Shown one piece after another: positions 6,194-12,352 of a stretch of 12,744 nucleotides of DNA. The translations under genes were made by a program, and so were the position numbers. The number at the start of each line of letters is the position of its first letter. The stretch's first letter is position 1. The notes under the pieces are model-generated. The model saw only the letters and a list, made by a program, of their open reading frames with translations, did no database searches and was not told the origin of the DNA. Origin of the DNA: an uncultured Verrucomicrobiota bacterium (lineage in GTDB: Bacteria; Verrucomicrobiota; Verrucomicrobiia; Limisphaerales; JADLHS01); the NCBI GenBank assembly GCA_937894935.1, contig CALAYC010000187.1:1-12744 (forward strand), in the 5' to 3' direction.

Positions 6194-7474
6194 TCAGCAA
6201 TAAACCAGCAAAGAACCGTCGAGCGGATGCGTGTGATTCTGACTGAGAATCTTGCCGATGGATTGATCGTCGAGCGGCTGTCCGTCCGGCACGAGCATAA
6301 TGCCACTGGGAGTATAAATACCCTTGGCCAACACCATTCCCGGTTGCAATTCTGCGAGGGAAACTTCTCGCTCCCGACGCACCGGAGGCAGACGCACTGC
6401 CACTCGCAAAAACACGCGCACCGCTTCAGGATCAAATTTAGTGCCGCTGCCGAGTTTGATTTCTTCAACAGCTTCGGTCGGCGATGATTTTGATTCCGTG
6501 TAAGCCACCGCGACCGCGAGCAAACGCGCAAGCCACGGAATTTCTTCGCCTTTCAAGCCATCGGGATAGCCCTGGCCGTCGAACGTTTCGTGATGCGCGC
6601 GAATGATGAATCCGACGTCTTCCAGATGTTGTTCGAACTTGATGAGGCTTTGTCCGAGCACGCAGTGACTCTGGATAATTTTGAGTTCGTCGCCGGAAAA
6701 GCTTTCCGGATTCGTTTCCCAACGACGAATGAACTCCCGCGGAATTGCGATAAATCCCAGGTCATGAAACCACCCGCTTAAATCCAGAATCTCCCGTTGC
6801 GCCGGATTAAATTGCAGCGTGTCGGCCATGGCGCGACAAATCTCCTGCACGCGCCGGGCGCGATGGCCCAACCCGGGATGAAACGCCTGAAGCAATCGCA
6901 ATCCGAGTTGCACGGAATGCTGGAAGTTCGCCGTCAACGTGCGATTCAATCCCGTGAGCGCTTCACACTGTTCCGTAGCGCGAGCCAGTTGTAATTGCAG
7001 CGTACGATTGGTTTCGTTGAGTTCCCGATTGATCACTGCCGAGCGCGTTTGCAACACGCTATTGCTGTCAATCAACTCATAGCGCTGCACGGCATTTTTG
7101 ACCGAGGCGAGCAGTTCCTCGCGCAACCACGGCTTGACGATGAAGCGATAGATTTCGCCCTGGTTGATCGCTTCAATCACGGTGTCGAGACTCAACACCG
7201 CCGTGATGAGAATGCGCGTGGCGTTGGGTTGAATCTCCTTGGCCTGGGCAAGGAATTCGAGCCCCGTCACGCCGGGCATGTGATGATCTGAAATGATAAC
7301 AGAAAAAATCTGGTGGCGCAGTTCTTCCAGCGCGCTGAAAGGATTTGTCGTGGTGGTCACGTGATAACCTTCCCGCGACAATGTTTCGCGCAGGCCATTC
7401 AAGACCAGCGGTTCATCGTCCAGAATCAGAATACGATGCAGGCTGGCGAGAGATTGAAGAGCCGGATGACCCAT
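6194..7474 (-). CDS. Response regulator with degenerate HD-GYP output domain
   Basis: A 426-residue two-component output protein. The receiver domain (about 12-130) is complete: acidic pair D19/D20, phospho-acceptor D63 in IISDHHMPG, T91 in ITA, and K114 in VKPW. A helical linker (about 135-185) leads to an HD-GYP domain, which in active members hydrolyses cyclic di-GMP. Visible there are H204, the HD pair H237/D238, H270, HH at 294-295 and the DGQGYPDGL loop (299-307). Two normally conserved spots are changed: HDxGK reads HDLGF, and the final metal-ligand Asp of VADxYD is V323 in AVAVAYTE. A 57-residue C-terminal module (SLAELQPGMVLAKGIY onward) follows. ATG 7474 has AAAGGA at 8 bases, while ATG 7483 would abut it. 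It closes the flgM-fliS-fliT operon, 12 bases after the chaperone stop, suggesting a role in flagellar or motility control. Confidence 0.88.
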   Translation of the reverse strand: MGHPALQSLASLHRILILDDEPLVLNGLRETLSREGYHVTTTTNPFSALEELRHQIFSVIISDHHMPGVTGLEFLAQAKEIQPNATRILITAVLSLDTVIEAINQGEIYRFIVKPWLREELLASVKNAVQRYELIDSNSVLQTRSAVINRELNETNRTLQLQLARATEQCEALTGLNRTLTANFQHSVQLGLRLLQAFHPGLGHRARRVQEICRAMADTLQFNPAQREILDLSGWFHDLGFIAIPREFIRRWETNPESFSGDELKIIQSHCVLGQSLIKFEQHLEDVGFIIRAHHETFDGQGYPDGLKGEEIPWLARLLAVAVAYTESKSSPTEAVEEIKLGSGTKFDPEAVRVFLRVAVRLPPVRREREVSLAELQPGMVLAKGIYTPSGIMLVPDGQPLDDQSIGKILSQNHTHPLDGSLLVYC

Positions 7475-7486
7475 AACAGCCATCCT

Positions 7487-7879
7487 TTACGAATAACTGT
7501 GCCACACGGCTTCGGAACGCGAAGCGTACGAGCGCTGGACCCGTCGCAGATTCTGCGATGATTGCTCGAGTTCAACCCGGGCCGCTTCGTTGCTGGCACG
7601 TTCCTGCGCGAGCCATTCGGAATTGCGCACTTCAAGCGCTATCAGCCGATTGATAATCGGTCGCACGTCGCGTTCGAAGTTTTGTGGATCCGTGCCGGCG
7701 GCGCAGGTTTCCGCGCGAGCCAGTTCGGTGAGATGAACGATTTCTTTTTGCAGATCCAGTTTGCGACGCTGGCATTCCTGCACACCCGCCCAATCATTTT
7801 TCCGGATCGCCGTGCCTTCGGTGTGGGTCAGTTGCGCCCACGAATCGTAAGCGGCCACGAGGTCATGTTTGGCGTTCAT
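7487..7879 (-). CDS. FliT/FlgN-type flagellar export chaperone candidate
   Basis: A 130-residue, almost fully helical, charged protein with no membrane segment. It runs from a first helix (about 5-30) through a long amphipathic helix (30-58) to a C-terminal helix pair (70-125) that ends in basic residues and HSYS. Size, helix content and position support a FliT-like role: fliD, fliS and fliT are commonly neighbours, and FliT chaperones the FliD cap protein before export. Sequence identity within this family is usually too low to recognise directly, so the call rests on gene order. It starts 13 bases after the fliS stop and ends 12 bases before the HD-GYP regulator. There is no obvious ribosome binding site before ATG 7879. 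A FlgN-like role for the hook-filament junction proteins is the alternative. Confidence 0.6.
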   Translation of the reverse strand: MNAKHDLVAAYDSWAQLTHTEGTAIRKNDWAGVQECQRRKLDLQKEIVHLTELARAETCAAGTDPQNFERDVRPIINRLIALEVRNSEWLAQERASNEAARVELEQSSQNLRRVQRSYASRSEAVWHSYS

Positions 7880-7892
7880 GGCCGGAGCAGGT

Positions 7893-8330
7893 TCAGTTGG
7901 TTGCCAATGCCGGCATCGGCGCTGATGCCGCCGCGCCGTTGAAACCCTGTTGGTTCAACATGGTGGCCCAGGCATCCCGCAACACCGTCATGCGCTCGAT
8001 TACTTCAGTAATTCCGTCGGGGTCTTTGCGCAAATTCGCTTCGAGCAGGCGACGGTCGAAATAGTCGTAGAGCCGATGCAGTTGCAGGCCGAGTTCGCCG
8101 CCTTGTTCGAGGTTCAGCGAAAAGTCGAGTTCCCGGATAATCTCCTGCGCGCGCAGAATGTTGTTATTGATCGCCGTGTTGAACTCCACGGGGTCTTCCA
8201 ACGTGAAACCTTCTTTGGCGCGATTGAGGAATTTCAACGCACCCTCGTAAAGCATCAGTACAAGTTGACCGGGCGAAGCGGTCCGCGTGGCCACTTGTTG
8301 GTAGGAGAGCCAGGGTTTTTTCGGGTTCAT
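7893..8330 (-). CDS. fliS: Flagellin export chaperone FliS
   Basis: A 145-residue cytosolic chaperone that binds the C-terminal helices of flagellin and keeps it unfolded for export. The family pattern is clear: YQQVATRTASPGQLVLMLYEGALKFLNRAKEGF (about 10-42), then ILRAQEIIRELDFSLNLEQGGELGLQLHRLYDYFDRRLLEANLRKDP (about 58-104), matching the FliS helices with their LDxxxGGE-like turn and LYxYxxxRL motif. A low-complexity Ala-rich tail (about 131-143) follows the fold. ATG 8330 overlaps the TGA of the FlgM-like gene as ATGA, implying translational coupling. Two flagellin genes, its presumed clients, lie a few kilobases upstream on the same strand. Confidence 0.93.
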   Translation of the reverse strand: MNPKKPWLSYQQVATRTASPGQLVLMLYEGALKFLNRAKEGFTLEDPVEFNTAINNNILRAQEIIRELDFSLNLEQGGELGLQLHRLYDYFDRRLLEANLRKDPDGITEVIERMTVLRDAWATMLNQQGFNGAAASAPMPALATN

Positions 8331-8602
8331 GAATTCGATTCACCAGCATTGATTTCCAGCGCCAGCAACGTCGCGATGCCATCGATGGTGGCGGTGGGCG
8401 GATATTCCGCATCACTGACGAGCGCACGCGCGCGTTGCACCGCCTCAGGGCGGACGGCGGGCGTTTGATGCATCGCTTGCTCCAACGCCACCACGCGAGA
8501 AAAGCTCACCGTATCGAAATTAGCGGTGGCCGGGCGCGGTTTGACCTGACTCAGCACCGGTCGCTGGGCCAGATCCACATTCTTATTGGCTTTTACTTCC
8601 AT
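8327..8602 (-). CDS. FlgM-like anti-sigma-28 factor candidate
   Basis: A 91-residue small soluble protein with a polar, probably disordered N-terminal half. Its C-terminal segment resembles the sigma-28-binding part of FlgM: VRPEAVQRARALVSDAEYPP (about 50-69) followed by TIDGIATLLALEI (72-84). The FlgM pattern is vRxekVxxlrxxIxxGxYxvdxxxiAxxll. FlgM holds FliA inactive until the hook is finished and is then exported. Three things support this: the size, a sigma-28-type promoter directly upstream (as for flgM in enteric bacteria), and an ATGA overlap with fliS. Similarity is moderate, and the Gly of the xGxYxV motif is an Ala (AEY). ATG 8602 is chosen because GGAAAGG lies 5 bases upstream; an earlier in-frame ATG at 8641 would sit inside the hairpin at the presumed transcript start. 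Confidence 0.55.
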   Translation of the reverse strand: MEVKANKNVDLAQRPVLSQVKPRPATANFDTVSFSRVVALEQAMHQTPAVRPEAVQRARALVSDAEYPPTATIDGIATLLALEINAGESNS

Positions 8603-8604
8603 AT

Positions 8605-8624
8605 TTGCCTTTCCAGGCAGGCAA
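8605..8624 (-). promoter_or_regulatory. Small hairpin overlapping the flgM-like ribosome binding site
   Basis: TTGCCT (8605-8610) and AGGCAA (8619-8624) can pair around an 8-base loop. On the minus-strand transcript, the ribosome binding site GGAAAGG (8614-8608) falls partly in the loop and partly in the stem, so folding could lower translation. It is short and may be chance. Confidence 0.3.
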
Positions 8625-8633
8625 TTGTCGCAA

Positions 8634-8654
8634 AAGAACAACTCTTTTGTTCTT
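8634..8654. repeat. Perfect 8-bp inverted repeat at the presumed transcript start
   Basis: AAGAACAA (8634-8641), a 5-base spacer and TTGTTCTT (8647-8654) form a perfect inverted repeat overlapping the edge of the -10 box (8653-8660). It covers the place where transcription of the FlgM-like gene should start. It could be an operator. As minus-strand RNA it could also be a weak AU-rich terminator for the lipoprotein gene, with CTTTTG following. Confidence 0.45.
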
Positions 8655-8680
8655 ATCGGTTCGCTGATTGAAAAACTTTA
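8653..8680 (-). promoter_or_regulatory. Sigma-28 (FliA)-type promoter of the flgM-fliS-fliT operon
   Basis: On the minus strand, TAAAGTTT (8680-8673) is an exact match to the sigma-28 -35 consensus. ACCGATAA (8660-8653) matches 7 of 8 positions of GCCGATAA, with a 12-base spacer against the usual 11. It begins 1 base after the lipoprotein stop and drives toward ATG 8602. The match is far beyond what is expected by chance, and the same -35 octamer recurs before the flagellin gene. Confidence 0.8.
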
Positions 8681-8681
8681 G

Positions 8682-9368
8682 TTAACGCGATGGCAGGGTT
8701 TCGAAAATCGAAATGGCCGCGTAACGACCGAACCCGCTGGGCGAATTCAGAATGCTGCGGGAATCCGACAACTGCCACGGCAACTGTTCCCGTTCCAACT
8801 GATAACGGCGGGCACTGTTGACGACGCGCGGATTGTTCGCGTCAAAAACTTCATCCACGACCCAAACCAGATCTTCGGTAGCGACTTCGGCTAACTTCAA
8901 ATTCCAGCCCACGGCCAACGGCGGAAACGGGCGGTATTGCGTGAGGCGGCTGAACAGCACGCCATCGCAGCGCAATTCTTTTTGCAACTTCACCAGAAAA
9001 TCCGCCGGCAAAGTCTCTTCGGCCCGCCAATGCGTGCGCCCGGTCCATGCGCGCAATTGCTCCGGAGTCACCACCACTACTTCAAATTTCGTGGTCCGAT
9101 TCAGTTCCTCGATCAGAATCGGCGCCATGGTTTCGAGACCGGATTGCAAATGGGTCAATCCTTCAATAGCAGTAGGTGGCAACACGGCAACGCGACGGAT
9201 TCCCACCGATAATGTGTCGAACGTGCTGTAAACATTCTTCGGTTCGTAACCGGCGCCGATGACCGGGTCGGTAATCTTCGTAGCGCGACAACCGGTGAAG
9301 AGCAGAACGGACACCGCGGCCAGCGCCAGTGACGCGACGCGATTTTTAAGTTGGAGAGAAAGAATCAT
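8682..9368 (-). CDS. Uncharacterised lipoprotein between fliD and flgM-like gene
   Basis: A 228-residue predicted lipoprotein. The signal sequence (about 1-26) ends in the lipobox LFTGC with Cys27 as the lipid-anchored residue. The mature part contains RRVAVLPPTAIEG (58-70), a helix with LIEELNRT, a strand FEVVVVTPEQL, and ELRCDGVLFSRLTQYRPFPPLAVGWNLKLAE (131-161). This alternation resembles the CsgG/TolB N-terminal/FlgO-type fold, in which a conserved AVLP strand is followed by a helix and an ADGVL-type strand. I cannot name a family with confidence. It starts 16 bases after the fliD stop with no clear ribosome binding site, so it is probably read with fliD. ATG 9368 is chosen because it places the signal peptide at the N-terminus; the open frame continues upstream inside fliD. 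The position suggests a flagellum-related envelope role. Confidence 0.75.
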   Translation of the reverse strand: MILSLQLKNRVASLALAAVSVLLFTGCRATKITDPVIGAGYEPKNVYSTFDTLSVGIRRVAVLPPTAIEGLTHLQSGLETMAPILIEELNRTTKFEVVVVTPEQLRAWTGRTHWRAEETLPADFLVKLQKELRCDGVLFSRLTQYRPFPPLAVGWNLKLAEVATEDLVWVVDEVFDANNPRVVNSARRYQLEREQLPWQLSDSRSILNSPSGFGRYAAISIFETLPSR

Positions 9369-9384
9369 GGCAGGCGAATATTTT

Positions 9385-11103
9385 TTAACTGGATGACGAG
9401 GAATTTGAGCCGAAGCGCTGTTGCAGGAACGAGAGTTGTTGATTGATCTGCGCCTGCGCAGTTTCCATGGCGATAAAGCTTTCAATCATGCGCTGGCGAT
9501 TGGCCTGCACGATGCGTTCGAGGTCAGCTACCTGCACGTCAATTGCCGCGGCTTGCTTGGTCAGGTTCTGCTGCTTGGTGACGAGCGAACCTTCATCGCC
9601 AATCGTCTTTTCGAGATAAGCCGAGAGCTTGGCAGCAAGACCATTGGTCGGATCGGTAAACACGTTGCGCACGCCGGCGAGATTATTTGCCAACGCCGCG
9701 TCGAGTTTCGTCTCGTCGTCGAGTTTGATCTTGTTATCCGTGCCGTTCGAGACGATGCCGAGATCCTCCAACTGATTCATCACCGCCGCCAGACCGGCAA
9801 TTTCTCCGGTCACAATGCGGCGCAACTTGGTGGCGATTTCATTCGCGTCGCTCTGATTCGCCAACACGCTCGCGGTGACCGTGCCTTTGGCGTCGGTTTC
9901 GCTCGCCGTTTGCGTATCAATAACGCTCTGCACCTTGTTGTATTGCTCGATGAAATCCGTGATGGCCGTTTTGATAGCAGCCGTGTCAGATGCCACCGTG
10001 ACCGTCGTTGTGCCAGTAGCCACTGCCGTAATCTGCAATCCCGCGATGCTGGACGACGCTTCGGTGATGGTATTGGACTGGCTGGTTAATTCGCCGCCGC
10101 CATCAATCGAGTAAATCAGGTTTTGGCCGCGCGACAGCGTGCCGTTGAGCAAACCGGTTGCTTCGAGAAAGTTTCCGGAAACATCTTCCAACGCCACTCC
10201 CACGTCGCCCGTGCTTTTGTTGGTGAGCACGAATCGGTCATTGACGCTGTCGTAACTGGCGGTGACTCCGGCGGCAGAATCGTTGATGCGCTTCAGCACG
10301 TTCGCAACAGTGTCCGAGGTACTGAAGGAAATTGAAACGCCGTTGATTTTAAATTCACCTGTGCCCGTACCGCCATCGAGGATGGGCGTAGCAAAATTCG
10401 CATTACTCAGTGAAGCGGATTGTTTGATAACGCCCAATTCCGCCGCACTGCTCACCGTGCCCGTGCCGTTGTTGTTCAGGCGGGCAACCTGGAGAAAATT
10501 ACTCGAATCCGTCGCGCTGCCCAGAATGATCGGATTCGCGCTCGAAAGCGTGATGCGATCCGTCGCGGCATCGTAACTTCCCGTAACTTCGCCGCCGGTA
10601 GCCGCCGAGATGTTATCAAACACCGTCTGCAACGTATCTGTCGTCGCGATGGTAATCTGCTTGCCGTTGACGGTGATTGTACCCGCGGTAATCGCAGTGG
10701 AGAACGCCGCGTCGGCCAGAACCAGACCGCTGACATCGTTCGTCGCGCTGAGAGAACTGCCAACTCCGGAGTTGCCGACCTGTTTCGCCGCCGTGGCCAA
10801 TTGGGTGATATTGATCGAGAACGAACCCAATGGCGCACCAGCGCTCGCAGTAACGGTCGCGATGGTTTTATCGGTCGTAGCCGCCGAACGCGTTTCAAAC
10901 AGAGAAAGATCGGCAAGAGAGGTCACGCGGGTTTTCAGCGCTTCCAACTCTTTCTGAATGGCGGCATAAGCGTTGTTCTGGCGACTGAGCGTGTTCTGCT
11001 CAGTACGCAGACGCGTCTGGGGCGTGCGCTCCGCTTCGGCGAGTTGATCCACCAGCGTGCGCCAATCCAGCCCTGAAACCAGACCCGATAAGCCTAAATC
11101 CAT
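9385..11103 (-). CDS. fliD: Flagellar filament cap protein FliD (hook-associated protein 2)
   Basis: A 572-residue protein that forms the cap on the growing filament and assists flagellin folding outside the cell. The N-terminal FliD domain is clear: LGLSGLVSGLDWRTLVDQL (3-21), a coiled coil of about 22-66, and LGSFSINITQLATAAK (92-107). The variable middle carries two related units at about 141-208 and 249-318, each of the form GxxxxNGxxIxxxTxDTxxxVxxxI, then SYDxxxDRxxLT and a NFLxxxxL end; these are the flagellin hook IN type. The C-terminal FliD domain (about 325-560) ends in the coiled coil AQINQQLSFLQQRF and a poly-Ser tail. ATG 11103 has GAGG 6 bases upstream. Length is within the family range. 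It lies downstream of the flagellin gene and its terminator. Confidence 0.95.
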   Translation of the reverse strand: MDLGLSGLVSGLDWRTLVDQLAEAERTPQTRLRTEQNTLSRQNNAYAAIQKELEALKTRVTSLADLSLFETRSAATTDKTIATVTASAGAPLGSFSINITQLATAAKQVGNSGVGSSLSATNDVSGLVLADAAFSTAITAGTITVNGKQITIATTDTLQTVFDNISAATGGEVTGSYDAATDRITLSSANPIILGSATDSSNFLQVARLNNNGTGTVSSAAELGVIKQSASLSNANFATPILDGGTGTGEFKINGVSISFSTSDTVANVLKRINDSAAGVTASYDSVNDRFVLTNKSTGDVGVALEDVSGNFLEATGLLNGTLSRGQNLIYSIDGGGELTSQSNTITEASSSIAGLQITAVATGTTTVTVASDTAAIKTAITDFIEQYNKVQSVIDTQTASETDAKGTVTASVLANQSDANEIATKLRRIVTGEIAGLAAVMNQLEDLGIVSNGTDNKIKLDDETKLDAALANNLAGVRNVFTDPTNGLAAKLSAYLEKTIGDEGSLVTKQQNLTKQAAAIDVQVADLERIVQANRQRMIESFIAMETAQAQINQQLSFLQQRFGSNSSSSS

Positions 11104-11136
11104 ACATCGCCTCTATCGGCAGGGTGAGAAAAGGAG

Positions 11137-11162
11137 TTAACCGGCAAATTTTGCCGGGTTAA
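11137..11162 (-). repeat. Palindromic hairpin next to the flagellin terminator
   Basis: TTAACC-GGCAA (11137-11147) pairs with TTGCCGGGTTAA (11151-11162) with one bulged C. On the minus strand it follows the main terminator hairpin and precedes the fliD ribosome binding site. It could be a second stop or an operator for fliD. Confidence 0.4.
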
Positions 11163-11201
11163 AAACGTGCGCGGGCGGGACCTCTCGGGTTCCGCCCGCG
11201 C
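11161..11201 (-). terminator. Intrinsic terminator of the flagellin gene
   Basis: On the minus strand, GCGCGGGCGGAACC (11201-11188), a 5-base loop and GGTCCCGCCCGCGC (11182-11169) form a 14-bp stem with one G-T pair. After ACG comes TTTTT (11165-11161). It starts 32 bases after the flagellin stop. It should separate highly expressed flagellin mRNA from fliD. Confidence 0.88.
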
Positions 11202-11232
11202 TTTGTCTCAACGACTAGCGTCTCTCGCTTGC

Positions 11233-12021
11233 TTATTGGAGCAGGCGGAGAGCGGACTGCGTCGTCGCATTTGCCTGCGCTAACATCGCCGTGCCTGCCT
11301 GAACGAGGATGTTTTGCTTGGCAAAGTTCGTACTTTCTTCGGCCACATCCACGTCCTTGATGCGGCTGTTAGCGGCCGTGAGGTTGTCTTTGAGCACCGC
11401 GAGCTGCTCATTGTAGGCGCCCAAGATCGAGATGTTCGCACCCACCGTGGCGCGGTCGGTCGCGACGGTGTTGATCATGTCGGTAACGGCAGTCAAGGCC
11501 GCGACAGCACCCGTGGAGAGGTCTTCACCCGTCAGGTCATACGCCGAGCCGTCCACGCCCGTCATGGTGAACGTGGCACCTTCGCTGTCCACGACAACTT
11601 CACGATCAGTTCCGTCGAGCAGACCGATACCGTTGAATTGTTTGGTGGCGAGGTCATTGATGAACGCGGCTTGAGCCGCGAACTCCGTTTGATACAGCGC
11701 GATGTCATCGGCTGATTTCGTCACGTCTTGCGCCATCACTGCCAGTTCGCTCATCCGATCCAGCGCTTTGGCGATCTTCTTGAGATAGCCCTCCTGAGTC
11801 TGGCTGAACGAGATGGCGTTGCTGACGTTGGTTTTGACCGCATTGACCCGGTTGATCTGCGCGTCGAAACGCGAAGAAACCGCGAGGCCGGCAGCGTCAT
11901 CTTCCGGGGAAACGATTTTGAGACCGGAAGACAAGCGCGCGAGCGACTTGTTCAATGCACTGGTTGATTCTCCGAGCAGGCGGGCGCCTGTCTGAGCCGC
12001 GATATTGGTATTGATAACCAT
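11233..12021 (-). CDS. Flagellin (filament subunit), complete
   Basis: A 262-residue filament protein. The N-terminal D0/D1 part begins MVINTNIAAQTGARLLGEST (1-20) and has SLARLSSGLKIVSPEDDAAGLAVSSRFDAQI (26-56) and LDRMSELAVMAQD (87-99). The C-terminal part has NSRIKDVDVAEESTNFAK (218-235), ILVQAGTAMLAQAN (238-251) and a final LRLLQ. Only about 40 residues (roughly 135-175) separate the two halves, so the outer D2/D3 domains are absent; this is a minimal filament protein, well below the roughly 500 residues of the enteric form. The MVINTN start at 12021 is the conserved flagellin N-terminus. An in-frame ATG at 12081 would add 20 unlikely residues. It is preceded by a sigma-28-type promoter and a long leader, and followed by a strong terminator, so it is a single-gene unit. 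It is a close paralogue of the flagellin at the right edge. Confidence 0.95.
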   Translation of the reverse strand: MVINTNIAAQTGARLLGESTSALNKSLARLSSGLKIVSPEDDAAGLAVSSRFDAQINRVNAVKTNVSNAISFSQTQEGYLKKIAKALDRMSELAVMAQDVTKSADDIALYQTEFAAQAAFINDLATKQFNGIGLLDGTDREVVVDSEGATFTMTGVDGSAYDLTGEDLSTGAVAALTAVTDMINTVATDRATVGANISILGAYNEQLAVLKDNLTAANSRIKDVDVAEESTNFAKQNILVQAGTAMLAQANATTQSALRLLQ

Positions 12022-12167
12022 ACTATTTACTCTTTCCTTGAGTATCCCTCTTACGAGGGCCTCCTTGTTGATACACGACATCCCTGTCGTGCGATGAAGT
12101 TTTGGTCGAGGCCTTCACCTTGCTCCCCGCTGGCTCTTGGTGGCTGCCAGCCGCCTGTCACTAGACA
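12022..12167 (-). promoter_or_regulatory. Long structured 5' leader of the flagellin mRNA
   Basis: From the sigma-28-type promoter, transcription should begin near 12167, giving a leader of about 146 bases. Four small hairpins can be read: 12155-12168 (CTGTC/GACAG), 12129-12151 (GCTGGC/GCCAGC), 12074-12091 (CACGACA/TGTCGTG, perfect 7 bp, 4-base loop) and 12046-12059 (CCCTC/GAGGG, 4-base loop). A full AAGGAGG (12066-12060, minus strand) lies 38 bases before the start codon, with no usable start codon right after it. The proximal site AGGAAAGAG is weaker. Long structured leaders on flagellin mRNAs affect stability and translation in several bacteria; a role here is inference. Confidence 0.5.
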
Positions 12168-12173
12168 GAAACT

Positions 12174-12200
12174 GTATCGGCAGAAGTTTGAAAAACTTTA
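12174..12200 (-). promoter_or_regulatory. Sigma-28 (FliA)-type promoter of the flagellin gene
   Basis: On the minus strand, TAAAGTTT (12200-12193) matches the sigma-28 -35 consensus exactly. An 11-base spacer follows, then GCCGATAC (12181-12174), which matches 7 of 8 positions of GCCGATAA. Spacing is canonical. It lies 152 bases upstream of the flagellin ATG. Confidence 0.9.
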
Positions 12201-12261
12201 CTCAAACCATCATCAGTCTGATTATTGTTTCACCGCTATTATCAATAGTTTCGACGATGAA

Positions 12262-12282
12262 ATCCCCCGGGTATCCCCCGGT
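12262..12282. repeat. Tandem direct repeat upstream of the flagellin promoter
   Basis: ATCCCCCGGG (12262-12271) is followed by T and ATCCCCCGGT (12273-12282). The two 10-base units start 11 bases apart, so they lie on the same helix face, about 60-90 bp upstream of the -35 box. An activator binding site is possible. Confidence 0.45.
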
Positions 12283-12352
12283 GAATTCTATCATCAGGCT
12301 TACAATGGAACTTTTTTGTTCTTACTCCTGATACTACCTTTACTCTTACTCA

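Noticed and set aside
9206..9213. ACCGATAA on the plus strand inside the lipoprotein gene
   Set aside because: It lies inside a coding region, in the opposite direction, and has no TAAA element at the right distance.
9421..10089. Plus-strand 222-codon open frame opposite fliD
   Set aside because: Same reasoning: a shadow of the fliD C-terminal domain.
10420..11076. Plus-strand 218-codon open frame opposite fliD
   Set aside because: It is antisense to fliD, which has full family support. No ribosome site and no recognisable domain.
12022..12081. ATG 12081 as the flagellin start
   Set aside because: It adds 20 residues before the conserved MVINTN flagellin N-terminus and lies in a hairpin.
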